Counted from the stretch's first letter, positions 15,251 through 23,420 are shown. The stretch: DNA of 32,274 bases from Streptosporangium violaceochromogenes (GCF_014654615.1 NZ_BNBB01000044.1:1-32274), one strand, 5' to 3'. A program made the numbers and translations. The notes: generated by a model not told the origin, from the sequence alone.

Positions 15251-18200
15251 ATGACCGCCTTGGCCAGGTTAAGCCTTGCCAACCGCAGCCTCGTCGTGAT
15301 GATCGCGGTGGTGGTGAGCGCGTTCGGCGTCTTCGCGATCCCCTCGCTGAAACAGCAGTTGCTGCCCTCTCTCGCCTTTCCGGGCGCCTTCGTGGTCGCC
15401 TCCTATCCCGGAGCCTCCCCCGAGATCGTCGAGGAGCAGGTCACCGAGCCCATCGAGAACGGCTTTCAGGGGGTGGAGGGGGTCACCGAGGTGACCTCCA
15501 CCTCCCGGGAGGGGCTGGCGCAGGTTCAGGTGACGTTCGAGTACGGCACGGACGTCGACGAGGCGGTCGGTGATCTGCAGCAGGCGGTGGCGCGCCTGGG
15601 TGACCGGTTGCCCGAGGGGGTGGATCCGCAGGTTCTGGCCGGCGGCACCGACGACATCCCGGTGCTGGTGCTGGCGGTGAGCGCCGGCGACGACGAGCGG
15701 GCCACGGCCGACAGGCTGGAGCGGCTGACGGTGCCGGAGCTGCAGGGGATCGCCGGGGTGCGCGAGGCGAAGGTGACCGGGGTGCGCAAGGAGACGGTGG
15801 TGATCACCCCGGACGCCGGGAAGCTGGCGGCGCGGGGGTTGACGCCGGCGTCGGTGGCCGAGGCGCTGCGCGCCAACGGTCAGGTGGTCCCGGCCGGCGG
15901 CCTGACCGAGAACGGGAGGTCGCTGACGGTGCAGGTCGGCACCCCGATCTCCTCCCTGGAGGATCTGCGCGACCTCTATCTGCCGCCCGCCGCGGCGCCG
16001 CCGTCCTCGCAGGCCCGGCCTCAGGGCCAGGGGGTGCCGGGGCGGGGCGCGGTGGCCGCGCCGCCTGTGCCGCCCGCGCCGCCCAAGCCGGTCCGGCTGG
16101 GGGACGTGGCCAAGGTGAAGCTGTCGCGGGCGGAGGTCACCTCGCTGACACGTACCGACGGTCAGCCGAGCCTTGGGGTGTCGGTGACGATGACGCCCGA
16201 CGGCAACGCGGTGGCCATCTCCCACGCGGTGCGGGAGAGGCTGCCGGAGCTGGGCCGGGCGATCGGCGGTTCGGCGCGGGTGACGGTGGTCTTCGACCAG
16301 GCTCCGTACGTGGAGCGTTCGATTGAGGATCTGACCACCGAGGGCCTGCTGGGGCTGGCCTTCGCGGTGCTGGTCATCCTGGTCTTCCTGCTGTCGGTGC
16401 GCTCGACGCTGGTGACGGCGGTGTCGATCCCGCTGTCGGTGGTGATCGCGCTGATCGCGCTGTGGCTGGGTGACCATTCGCTCAACATGCTCACCCTGGG
16501 GGCGCTGACCATCGCGGTGGGCCGGGTGGTGGACGACTCGATCGTGGTCTTGGAGAACGTCAAACGGCATCTGGGGTACGGCGAGGCCAAGCGTGAGGCC
16601 GTGCTGGCGGGGGTGCGTGAGGTGAGCGGGGCGGTGACGGCCTCGACGTTGACGACGGTGGCGGTGTTCGCGCCGATCGCGGTGGTCGGCGGAATGGTGG
16701 GGCAGTTGTTCGCGCCGTTCGCGATCACGGTGACGGTGGCGCTGCTGGCCTCGTTGCTGGTGTCGCTGACGGTCATCCCGGTGCTGGCGTACTGGTTTTT
16801 GAAAGCGCCGGCCCTGACCGCCGAGCAGGCGCGCAAGGTGCGGGAGGAGGCCGAGGCCGGGGAGCTGCGCAGCCCGTTGCAGCGCGCCTATCTGCCGGTG
16901 CTGCGGTTCGCCACCCGGCGGCGCCTGGTCACCCTGGTGGCCGGCGCACTGGTGTTCGCGGTCACGATGGGGCTGGCCGGGCGGCTGGAGACCAACTTCC
17001 TCGACTCCGCCGGGCGGGACACGATCGCCCTTGCCCAGAAGATGCCCGCCGGTACCGACCTGGAGACCACGGACGCGGCGGCCCGGCGGGTGGAGGAGGT
17101 TCTCGGCTCGCTGAGAGAGGTGCGCTCCTACCAGGTCACCATCGGTTCGGCGGGCGGGTTCATGGGCGCCATGGGCGGCGGGGCCGACCGGGCCTCCTAC
17201 TCGGTCGCGGTCGCCGAGGGGGTGGACACCCCGGCGCTGGAGGACACGCTGCGGGAGCGGCTCAAGGCGCTGCCCGACGCCGGCGAGGTCACCGTCGGCG
17301 GTGCCCAGGGCGGCCCGGGGGGCGGCCCGGCGAATCAGATCCAGGTGATCGTCCAGGCCCCGGACATCGCGGTGCTGCGGGAGGCGGCCGAGACGGTGCG
17401 CGGGGCGATGGCGGGCCTGGAGGGGCTGCGGGACGTCTCCTCCAACCTGGAGGCCGGCGTCGAGCGGGTCGAGGTCCGGGTGGACCGGAAGAAGGCGGCG
17501 GCCAAGGGGCTGACCGAGGCGCAGATCGGCCAGGTGGTGGCGCAGGGGTTCCGGGGCGCGCCGCTGGGTCAGGTCACCGTGGAGGGGCGGACCGGCGATC
17601 TGGTGTTGCGCACGGGGGACGCGCCCGAGGACCTGAAGGCGATCCGCGCGCTGAAGCTGCCCGCGGGGGCCGGTACGGTCAAGCTGTCGGAGGTGGCCAA
17701 GGTCGTCAAGGTCGACGGGCCCACCCAGGTGACGCGCGTCGACGGCGAGCGCAGCGCCACGATTTCGGGGACCGCCACCGCCAGTGATCTGGGGGCCGTC
17801 ACCGCGGCGCTGACCGCGCGGCTGGAGGGGCTGCCGCTGCCGGCCGGGGCGCGTTTCACCGTCGGCGGGGTCAGCGCCGACCAGGGTGAGGCGTTCGGCC
17901 AGCTCGGGCTGGCGATGCTGGCGGCCATCGCGATCGTCTTCATGATCATGGTGGCGACGTTCCGCAGTTTCGCCCAGCCTCTGGTGCTGCTGGTGTCGGT
18001 GCCGTTCGCCGCGACCGGCGCCGTCGGGCTGCTGCTGGCCACCGGCACGCCGCTGGGGGTGCCGGCGTTGATCGGCATGCTGATGTTGATCGGCATTGTG
18101 GTGACCAACGCGATCGTGCTGATCGATCTGATCAACCAGTACCGGCGGCAGGGGCTGGGCATCGTGGAGGCGGTCGTGGAGGGGGGCCGCCGCAGGTTGC

Positions 18201-18469
18201 GGCCGATTCTGATGACGGCGGTGGCGACGATCTTCGCGCTGGTTCCGATGGCGCTGGGGCTGACCGGTTCGGGGGGGTTCATCTCCCAGCCGCTGGCCAT
18301 CGTGGTCATCGGCGGCCTGCTGTCGTCGACGCTGCTGACGCTGGTGCTGGTGCCGACGCTGTATGTGATGCTGGAGCGGACCAAGGAACGTCTGCGGCGG
18401 ACGCCGCGCGCCGGCGGGCGGCTGGAGGCGCCGGCCGGTGAGGGGGGCAGGCCGGTACCGGTCCGCTGA
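15251..18469 (+). CDS. RND-superfamily exporter (AcrB/HAE1-like, SwrC-type)
   Basis: This 1072-residue proton-driven inner-membrane exporter has a tandem duplicated layout. Visible features are TM1 (SLVVMIAVVVSAFGVFAIPS), a first porter region with PIENGFQGVEGVTEVTSTS, the TM4 proton-relay motif GRVVDDSIVVLEN with two Asp, the central TM6 block, a second porter region, and the TM10 segment GIVVTNAIVLIDL. AcrB has Lys in TM10 where Thr stands here, as in Gram-positive SwrC-type pumps. A proline/alanine-rich insert of ~35 residues (about 245-280, AAPPSSQARPQGQG to PPVPPAPPKP) interrupts the first porter region, and Gly-rich segments occur near residues 635-645 and 693-700. No adaptor or outer-membrane partner is adjacent, as expected for a monoderm. 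Export of hydrophobic compounds or lipopeptides and control by the divergent MarR are inferred. Confidence 0.94.
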   Translation: MTALARLSLANRSLVVMIAVVVSAFGVFAIPSLKQQLLPSLAFPGAFVVASYPGASPEIVEEQVTEPIENGFQGVEGVTEVTSTSREGLAQVQVTFEYGTDVDEAVGDLQQAVARLGDRLPEGVDPQVLAGGTDDIPVLVLAVSAGDDERATADRLERLTVPELQGIAGVREAKVTGVRKETVVITPDAGKLAARGLTPASVAEALRANGQVVPAGGLTENGRSLTVQVGTPISSLEDLRDLYLPPAAAPPSSQARPQGQGVPGRGAVAAPPVPPAPPKPVRLGDVAKVKLSRAEVTSLTRTDGQPSLGVSVTMTPDGNAVAISHAVRERLPELGRAIGGSARVTVVFDQAPYVERSIEDLTTEGLLGLAFAVLVILVFLLSVRSTLVTAVSIPLSVVIALIALWLGDHSLNMLTLGALTIAVGRVVDDSIVVLENVKRHLGYGEAKREAVLAGVREVSGAVTASTLTTVAVFAPIAVVGGMVGQLFAPFAITVTVALLASLLVSLTVIPVLAYWFLKAPALTAEQARKVREEAEAGELRSPLQRAYLPVLRFATRRRLVTLVAGALVFAVTMGLAGRLETNFLDSAGRDTIALAQKMPAGTDLETTDAAARRVEEVLGSLREVRSYQVTIGSAGGFMGAMGGGADRASYSVAVAEGVDTPALEDTLRERLKALPDAGEVTVGGAQGGPGGGPANQIQVIVQAPDIAVLREAAETVRGAMAGLEGLRDVSSNLEAGVERVEVRVDRKKAAAKGLTEAQIGQVVAQGFRGAPLGQVTVEGRTGDLVLRTGDAPEDLKAIRALKLPAGAGTVKLSEVAKVVKVDGPTQVTRVDGERSATISGTATASDLGAVTAALTARLEGLPLPAGARFTVGGVSADQGEAFGQLGLAMLAAIAIVFMIMVATFRSFAQPLVLLVSVPFAATGAVGLLLATGTPLGVPALIGMLMLIGIVVTNAIVLIDLINQYRRQGLGIVEAVVEGGRRRLRPILMTAVATIFALVPMALGLTGSGGFISQPLAIVVIGGLLSSTLLTLVLVPTLYVMLERTKERLRRTPRAGGRLEAPAGEGGRPVPVR

Positions 18470-18498
18470 CCTTTTCTCCTTCCCCTCCCGCCGTCCGT

Positions 18499-18531
18499 CC
18501 CGGCCCCGGGTGCCCGCCGCCCGGGGCCGGG
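18499..18531 (+). terminator. Hairpin terminator after the RND exporter
   Basis: The perfect 12-bp arms cccggccccggg and cccggggccggg enclose a 9-base loop, starting 30 bp after the RND stop codon. The element separates the exporter from purB. Confidence 0.7.
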
Positions 18532-18594
18532 GGCCGTACGGCGGTGCCGCCGCAGGGGCGGGCCCCTGGGGGAAGCGCGCGGCGCGGGCCGCAA

Positions 18595-18608
18595 TAGACT
18601 GGGGCAAC
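18595..18608 (+). promoter_or_regulatory. Candidate -10 box for a leaderless purB transcript
   Basis: TAGACT (18595-18600) fits the actinomycete TANNNT -10 and ends eight bases before the purB GTG, the spacing at which transcription would begin at or next to the start codon. No Shine-Dalgarno sequence is seen, consistent with a leaderless mRNA. There is no clear -35. Confidence 0.45.
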
Positions 18609-20039
18609 GTGACTGCCAAGCCGCCCATCCCCAATGTCCTGGCCGCCCGCTACGCCTCGGCGGAGCTGGCCCGCCTGTGGTCTCCCGAGTACAAGGTGGT
18701 GGCCGAGCGCCGCCTGTGGCTGGCGGTGCTGGCCGCGCAGGAACGGCTGGGGGTCGCGGTGCCCCCGGAGGCGGTGGCCGACTACGAGAAGGTCGTCGAG
18801 CGGGTCGACCTGGCCTCCATCGCCGCGCGCGAGCGCGTCACCCGACATGACGTCAAGGCGCGCATCGAGGAGTTCAACGCCCTGGCCGGGCACGAGCACG
18901 TCCACAAGGGCATGACCTCGCGTGATCTGACCGAGAACGTCGAGCAGCTGCAGATCCGCGACAGCCTGCTGCTGGCGCGCGACCGGTGCGTGGCGCTGCT
19001 GGCCCGGCTGGGGGAGCTGGCCGCGGCGCACTCGGGCACGGTGATGGCCGGGCGTTCGCACAACGTCGCCGCCCAGACGACCACGCTGGGCAAGCGGTTC
19101 GCCTCGGCGGCCGATGAGCTGCTGGTGGCCTTCGCCCGCCTGGAGGAGCTCATCGCCCGCTACCCGCTGCGCGGTGTCAAGGGGCCGGTGGGCACCTCCC
19201 AGGACATGCTGGATCTGCTGGGCGGCGACCGGGGGAAGCTGGCGCTGCTGGAGGAGCACGTGGCCGGGCACCTGGGGTTCGCCCACCGGCTGACCAGTGT
19301 CGGGCAGGTCTACCCCCGGTCGCTGGACTACGAGGTGGTCACGGCGCTGACGCAGCTGGCGGCCTCCCCCTCCTCGCTGGCCAAGACGGTCCGGCTGATG
19401 GCCGGGCACGAGCTGGTGACCGAGGGGTTCGCCGCCGGGCAGGTCGGCTCGTCGGCGATGCCGCACAAGATGAACACCCGCTCGTGTGAGCGTGTCAACG
19501 GCCTGATGGTGATCTTGCGGGGGTATGCCTCCATGGTGGGGGAGCTGTCCGGCGACCAGTGGAACGAGGGCGATGTGTCCTGTTCGGTGGTGCGGCGGGT
19601 GGCGCTGCCCGACGCGTTCTTCGCCTTCGACGGGCTGGTGGAGACGATGCTGACGGTGCTGGCGGAGTTCCGGGCCTTCCCCGCCGTCATCGCCGCCGAG
19701 TTGGACCGTTACCTGCCGTTCCTCGCGACCACCAAGATGCTGATGGCCGCGGTGCGCGCCGGGGTGGGCCGTGAGAGCGCCCATGAGCTGATCAAGGAGC
19801 ACGCGGTGGCCTCGGCGCTGGCGATGCGCGAGCGGGGCGCCGGCAACGAGCTGGTGGAGCTGCTGGCGGCCGACGGGCGGTTTCCGCTGGACGAGGCCGC
19901 GCTGCGCGGGCTGCTGCGGGAGCGGATCTCCTTCACCGGCGCGGCGGCCGAGCAGGTCGAGGCGGTCGTGGAGCGCGTCGGGCGGGTCGTCGCCCGTCAC
20001 CCGCGGGCGGCGCGCTACACCCCCGGCGCCATCCTGTGA
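18609..20039 (+). CDS. purB: Adenylosuccinate lyase
   Basis: A 476-residue fumarase/aspartase-superfamily enzyme of purine synthesis. It cleaves SAICAR to AICAR plus fumarate and adenylosuccinate to AMP plus fumarate. The superfamily signature GSSAMPHKMN is present near residue 280, with the flexible catalytic loop. Other landmarks are HDVKARIEEFN, KGMTSRDLTENVEQLQ, GRSHNVAAQTTTLGKRF and KGPVGTSQDML. The frame extends upstream, but the sequence before GTG 18609 is a low-complexity part of the intergenic region, and TAKPPIPNVLAARYAS is the normal N-terminus. Its stop overlaps the start of a GNAT acetyltransferase by four bases. This is a housekeeping gene and marks chromosomal, non-mobile context. 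Confidence 0.97.
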   Translation: MTAKPPIPNVLAARYASAELARLWSPEYKVVAERRLWLAVLAAQERLGVAVPPEAVADYEKVVERVDLASIAARERVTRHDVKARIEEFNALAGHEHVHKGMTSRDLTENVEQLQIRDSLLLARDRCVALLARLGELAAAHSGTVMAGRSHNVAAQTTTLGKRFASAADELLVAFARLEELIARYPLRGVKGPVGTSQDMLDLLGGDRGKLALLEEHVAGHLGFAHRLTSVGQVYPRSLDYEVVTALTQLAASPSSLAKTVRLMAGHELVTEGFAAGQVGSSAMPHKMNTRSCERVNGLMVILRGYASMVGELSGDQWNEGDVSCSVVRRVALPDAFFAFDGLVETMLTVLAEFRAFPAVIAAELDRYLPFLATTKMLMAAVRAGVGRESAHELIKEHAVASALAMRERGAGNELVELLAADGRFPLDEAALRGLLRERISFTGAAAEQVEAVVERVGRVVARHPRAARYTPGAIL

Positions 20040-20806
20040 CCCAGGTGACGCCGGCGGAGCTGGCCTGCGCGGAGGAGCTGGCCTTGGTCTGCGGCGGCGA
20101 CACGCTGCTGCTGTGGGCGGCGCAGGGAATGCGGCGGGGGGTGCGGGCCTGGGCGCTGGGGGAGGCGGTCGTGGTGGCCAGCCCGGATCTCAACCGCCGT
20201 GACCGCCTGACGGTGGGCGGCCCGGCCGGCCGGGCCGCCGATCTGCTGGGGGAGGTGCTGCCGCGGGTCGCCCCGTCCTACCGGCTGATGGGGGAGCGGG
20301 CGCTGATCGAGGAGCTGGCCGGGCGGGTGCCGGGGGTGGAGCCGGCGGGGGTGTTCGAGTGGATGGACACCGCCTCGCCGCCCCCGCCGGCCGCCGGGCG
20401 GGCCGCCGGCGGCGCGGTGGGCCGGCCCCGCTGGCTGAGCGGCGCCGATCAGGAGGTGTCCGATCTGCTGGCCGAGGCCTCCCCGTCGGCGTGGGCGGTG
20501 CCGGGGGTGGCGGGAATCCGCCGGTGGGCGGGGATCCGCGCGCCCGGCGGGCGGCTGGTGGCCGCGGCCGCCGACGCGTGGTCGTGCCCGCAGGTCGGGT
20601 TCGTCGCCGGGGTGGCCACCGCCGTCGCCCATCGGGGCCGGGGGTACGGCGAGCGGTTGTGCCGGTTCGTGTTCGATGAGCTGGCGGCCGCCCACGGCCG
20701 GGTCGCGTTGATGGTCGACACCGACAACGTGGCCGCGATCGGCGTCTATGAGCGGCTGGGGATGCGCGGCCGTTCGCTGGCGGTGTCGGCCCTGCCCGGG
20801 GCCTGA
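20036..20806 (+). CDS. GNAT-family N-acetyltransferase
   Basis: A 256-residue protein translationally coupled to purB: its GTG shares the GTGA with the purB stop. The C-terminal half is a GNAT domain, with the acetyl-CoA pyrophosphate loop in AVAHRGRGYGERLCRFVF (Q/R-x-x-G-x-G/A pattern) and the typical end VDTDNVAAIGVYERLGMRGRSLAV. The N-terminal ~140 residues resemble the degenerate first half of two-domain GNAT proteins (GCN5-related, FR47-like). The substrate is unknown. The coupling with purB fixes expression but gives no clear functional link. Confidence 0.88.
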   Translation: MTQVTPAELACAEELALVCGGDTLLLWAAQGMRRGVRAWALGEAVVVASPDLNRRDRLTVGGPAGRAADLLGEVLPRVAPSYRLMGERALIEELAGRVPGVEPAGVFEWMDTASPPPPAAGRAAGGAVGRPRWLSGADQEVSDLLAEASPSAWAVPGVAGIRRWAGIRAPGGRLVAAAADAWSCPQVGFVAGVATAVAHRGRGYGERLCRFVFDELAAAHGRVALMVDTDNVAAIGVYERLGMRGRSLAVSALPGA

Positions 20807-20818
20807 CCGGCCCGGTGC

Positions 20819-20849
20819 GGGGAGGCGGTGCGGGCCGCACCGCCTCCCC
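20819..20849. terminator. Bidirectional terminator hairpin between GNAT and proline-rich protein genes
   Basis: The 15-bp perfect arms (ggggaggcggtgcgg and its complement) are separated by one base. It lies 13 bp after the GNAT stop and 30 bp before the stop of the convergent gene, so it can serve both transcripts. Confidence 0.72.
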
Positions 20850-20878
20850 GTGGCCGGCCGGCGCCGGACGGGCGTGTT

Positions 20879-21859
20879 TCAGGGCAGGCCGACGCGTTTT
20901 CTGTAGTCGTTCCAGGCCGTGACGCAGTAGGCGTAGCGCCAGTCGTCCGGCCCCAGGTGGCGGCAGGCGTAGGCGGCGCCGAGGCGGTCTTCGACGGTGA
21001 GGGAGCCGGTGCCGTGGCCGGGGGCGCGCTCCGGGGGCGCGGCCGGGGCGGCGGTGCGGCCGGGGCGCGGAACGGGGGCCGGGGGCCGGGCGCCGCGGTC
21101 CGCGCCGCCGGGACCTCTCGCGGGCTTTCCTTCGGGTTTTCCCTCGGGCTTGCCGGAGGAGGACGGTCGTCCGGGACGGCGGGGACGTTTTTCGGCCCGG
21201 GCGGTGCCCGCCGTCTCGGAGGGGCGCCGGAGCGCGGCCGGGGAGGGGCGCGGCCGGTCGGCGCCCGCGGGGGGCTGTGTGCCGTGCCGGTCGCGCGCCC
21301 GGCCGGGGTCGCTGTGGCGCGGACCGGCGGCGGGGCGCGGGCGGTGGCCCTGTCTCGGCGCCGAGGTCGCGGGCGGCCGGGCGCGTGCGGGCCGCGCCGC
21401 CTGAGGTGCGTGAGGTGCGTGAGGTGGTGCCGCGGCCGGCGGGGGGACGGGGCGGCCCGTCACCGGGGGGGCGGCCGTCACAGCGAGGGGTGCGGGCCGG
21501 TACGGCCCGGCCTGCTCCGGCGTCCGCCCCGGCAGTGGCGTCCACCCCGAACTCCACACGCCGATCCCGGCGGCGGCGAGGAACCCCACGACCAGGGCCG
21601 AGCGCAGCAGGCGGTCGCGGGGCAGCTCCGGCCATGACCACTGCGACCACTGCGCGGGTTCGGCGGGCGGTGCGGGCCGGTGGGGGGCGCGCACGTCCAG
21701 GCTGATCCAGGAGCCGTAGGCGAACGGGTCGTCGGCGGTGCCGTAGGCCGGGTCACCGGCGGGGGCGCGTGGCGGCTCCGCCGGGTCACCGTAGGGGCGC
21801 CGGCCCCGGCGGGCCGCGCCCGGGCGCCGGTCCTGGGTGGGGTCGTGCTCGCCGTGCAT
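20879..21859 (-). CDS. Proline-rich single-pass membrane protein, function unknown
   Basis: A 326-residue protein starting at ATG 21859, which has GGGAGGCG upstream; the longer open frame before it is unlikely. From N to C: a cytosolic Arg/Asp/Pro-rich part (to about residue 85), one transmembrane helix LLRSALVVGFLAAAGIGVWSSG, a ~175-residue low-complexity extracellular stretch of Pro/Ala/Arg with KPEGKPEGKP repeats, and a compact C-terminal module of ~35 residues beginning LTVEDRLGAAYACRHLG and continuing DDWRYAYCVTAWNDYRKR. That last part has two cysteines and aromatic residues and looks like the only folded, conserved piece. I do not recognise the family. A wall-spanning stalk presenting a small disulfide-linked domain would fit the layout (inference). 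Confidence 0.75.
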   Translation of the reverse strand: MHGEHDPTQDRRPGAARRGRRPYGDPAEPPRAPAGDPAYGTADDPFAYGSWISLDVRAPHRPAPPAEPAQWSQWSWPELPRDRLLRSALVVGFLAAAGIGVWSSGWTPLPGRTPEQAGPYRPAPLAVTAAPPVTGRPVPPPAAAPPHAPHAPQAARPARARPPATSAPRQGHRPRPAAGPRHSDPGRARDRHGTQPPAGADRPRPSPAALRRPSETAGTARAEKRPRRPGRPSSSGKPEGKPEGKPARGPGGADRGARPPAPVPRPGRTAAPAAPPERAPGHGTGSLTVEDRLGAAYACRHLGPDDWRYAYCVTAWNDYRKRVGLP

Positions 21860-22175
21860 CTCGCCTCCCGCGTCACCTGTGACCTGATCAGCGTGCCCGA
21901 CATCACGCGGCGTATGCGGCCGGTGACAATGCTGTCTTGCAGACCTGTTATCAGAAACATGGTCTAAATCATCGGAAACGCTCTTAAAGCCAGTTCGCCG
22001 CCGGCGGCCGTCCGCGTCCGCTTGGCAGGAGAAGGCGGGTGCGAGCGGGCACCCGCGGAGCGGGGAGCGGGAACGGCGGGGGCGCGGCACCCGCCAGGCC
22101 GCCGGGGAAGGGGGGCCTGGCGGGGTTACCGGGGCCGCCGAAGGAGGCACGTGCCGGAGCCCCGAGGGGGAGGGA
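21860..22175. other. 316-bp region: promoter of the proline-rich gene and terminator of the pentapeptide gene
   Basis: The part next to the proline-rich gene (about 21890-21990) is AT-richer and should hold its promoter. On the minus strand GTTTCCGAT and GTTTCTGAT repeat directly at a 21-bp period (+ strand atcagaaac at 21951-21959 and atcggaaac at 21972-21980), a possible activator site. A hairpin occurs at 22035-22056 (gcgggtgc/gcacccgc). The remainder is GC-rich with no gene. Confidence 0.5.
22090..22124 (-). terminator. Hairpin terminator after the pentapeptide-repeat gene
   Basis: The perfect 11-bp arms cccgccaggcc and ggcctggcggg enclose a 13-base loop, 52 bp past the stop codon of the minus-strand pentapeptide gene. 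Confidence 0.6.
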
Positions 22176-22796
22176 TCAGGCGGAGCGCACCTTCAGCCCC
22201 AGCACGGTGGCGATCATCACGGCCTGCTGGAGGTCGACCACCGCGTCCTTGATCTTGCTGGTGAAGGGGTCCAGTGAGGACAGGTCGCTGCCGCGCAGGT
22301 CGCAGCGGGACAGGTCGGCGCCGTGCAGCCAGGCGCCCGACAGGTTGACCTCGCGGAACGTCGCCCCCTCGCAGCGCGCGCCGGTGAGGTCGGCCTCTCG
22401 CATCCGCACCCCGGCGAAGGTGGCGCGCCGCAGGTCGGCCCCGGGAAGCGCGGCGAACGACCAGTCCCCGCCGTCGACCTTCATCAGGTCGAAGGCGCAG
22501 CCGGCGAAGGTGCTGCCGACGAACCTGCAGCCGGTGAACGTGGCGTCGAAGAAGACGCACCGTTTGAAGGTGCAGTTGACGAACGCGGTGCCGACGTGCG
22601 CCGAGGCGTCGAACCGGACCTCGCGGAAGGTGCACTCGGAGAAGATCGCCTCCCGGCTGGAGGCCTCGGTCATGTCCACTTCGGTGAAGGCGATCCGGCT
22701 GTGTTCCCGGCCGCAGAGGTCTTCGCCGTCCCAGTCGGCCGGGCGGACGGTCGTATGCGTCTCGGGCGCGGGCAGGCCGTACCGGCGCTCACCCAC
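22176..22796 (-). CDS. Pentapeptide-repeat protein (Qnr/MfpA-like fold)
   Basis: A 206-residue protein made almost entirely of five-residue A/C/S-(D/N/T)-(L/F)-X-X repeats, from FTEVDM (about residue 37) to DLSSLDP (about residue 175): for example CTFKRCVFFDATFTGCRF and ADLTGARCEGATF. Such repeats fold into a right-handed quadrilateral beta-helix. Two blocks are visible: a Phe-centred one first, then a Leu-centred one after an irregular loop (AFDLMKVDGGDWSFAAL). The C-terminal helix LDPFTSKIKDAVVDLQQAVM would form the dimer cap as in Qnr-type proteins. Known members mimic DNA and protect or inhibit gyrase, but many have no known role. The GTG start has AAGGA six bases upstream. It is cytosolic, monocistronic and not linked to a resistance gene here. 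Confidence 0.9.
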   Translation of the reverse strand: MGERRYGLPAPETHTTVRPADWDGEDLCGREHSRIAFTEVDMTEASSREAIFSECTFREVRFDASAHVGTAFVNCTFKRCVFFDATFTGCRFVGSTFAGCAFDLMKVDGGDWSFAALPGADLRRATFAGVRMREADLTGARCEGATFREVNLSGAWLHGADLSRCDLRGSDLSSLDPFTSKIKDAVVDLQQAVMIATVLGLKVRSA

Positions 22797-23114
22797 GGCG
22801 CGTCCTTGGGCCGTGCGGGGAGCCGTCGCCCGGCGGGGGCGGCGGGCCCGGTGTCCCTCCCCGGGGGCCGGCCGGCGGCGGGCCGCAGACGGGTCTTGCG
22901 CCGTCTCCGCGAAGGGGAGGGGCGGCCGCGGCGGGGGCGTGCGCGGTGATGGGGGCGGCGGCGTGGGTGGCAGCCACTGGTCGTTGTCCTCCGTAGCGGG
23001 TTTCGAGGACCGCTCGTGCCGCCGCCCGCGGGGTCGCGGGGGCGGAGCGGGGGTGGGGCCGGTGCTCGTTCACGGTAGTGCCCCCGGCGTCGCGCCGGGG
23101 CCGGGCCGGGGTTT
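22797..23114. other. 318-bp GC-rich intergenic region without a supported gene
   Basis: The only open frame of note (minus strand, 22789-23073) is low-complexity Pro/Ala/Arg, has no ribosome site and overlaps the pentapeptide start, so I do not call it. The region should hold the pentapeptide promoter. A hairpin at 23082-23100 is listed separately. Confidence 0.5.
23082..23100 (-). terminator. Hairpin terminator after the 60-aa gene
   Basis: The perfect 8-bp arms ccccggcg and cgccgggg enclose a 3-base loop, 14 bp past the stop of the small minus-strand gene. Confidence 0.55.
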
Positions 23115-23297
23115 TCAGGGGTTGCGACCGGCCCCGGTCAGGACCCGCGTCGTGCCCGGGCCGATCTTCCCGGTGACGCGGGGGCGCCGCTCGGGCGCGG
23201 TGACCGGGCCGGGCCCGCCGGGGAAGTCGTCGCGGCCGCGGGCGGCGCCGGGGGTGTTCGGGTCGACTCCCGCCGGTGCGGGGCGCTGGCCTGACAT
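23115..23297 (-). CDS. Small hypothetical protein, 60 aa
   Basis: A short reading frame with an unusually strong ribosome site (GGAGGAGA five bases before ATG 23297), an AT-rich promoter-like region upstream and a hairpin just after the stop. The product (MSGQRPAPAGVDPNTPGAAR at the start, GKIGPGTTRVLTGAGRNP at the end) is soluble, rich in Gly, Pro and Arg, basic at the C-terminus, and has no cysteine, signal peptide or membrane helix. I do not recognise a family. The frame continues upstream, but the ribosome site decides for this start. It is probably real given the flanking signals. Confidence 0.6.
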   Translation of the reverse strand: MSGQRPAPAGVDPNTPGAARGRDDFPGGPGPVTAPERRPRVTGKIGPGTTRVLTGAGRNP

Positions 23298-23309
23298 CGT
23301 CTCTCCTCC

Positions 23310-23420
23310 GCCGTTACCGGCCCAGCAAAGGGTCATAAGCCGATATATAGGCCGATCAACCCGTTTGTAGCGATCATAGCCGTGGCTTTGCCCCGTGCCG
23401 AGAGAAGCGGGCGCGGAAAG
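23310..23420 (-). promoter_or_regulatory. AT-rich promoter region of the 60-aa gene with near-palindrome
   Basis: On the minus strand ttgatc and tatgac are separated by 16 bp and could be -35/-10 hexamers. Overlapping them is the near-palindrome gccgatatataggc (+ strand, about 23339-23352), a possible operator. The AT content contrasts sharply with both flanks. Confidence 0.4.

Noticed and set aside
22789..23073. 94-residue minus-strand frame between the 60-aa gene and the pentapeptide gene
   Set aside because: Low-complexity Pro/Ala, no ribosome site, and it overlaps the pentapeptide gene start.
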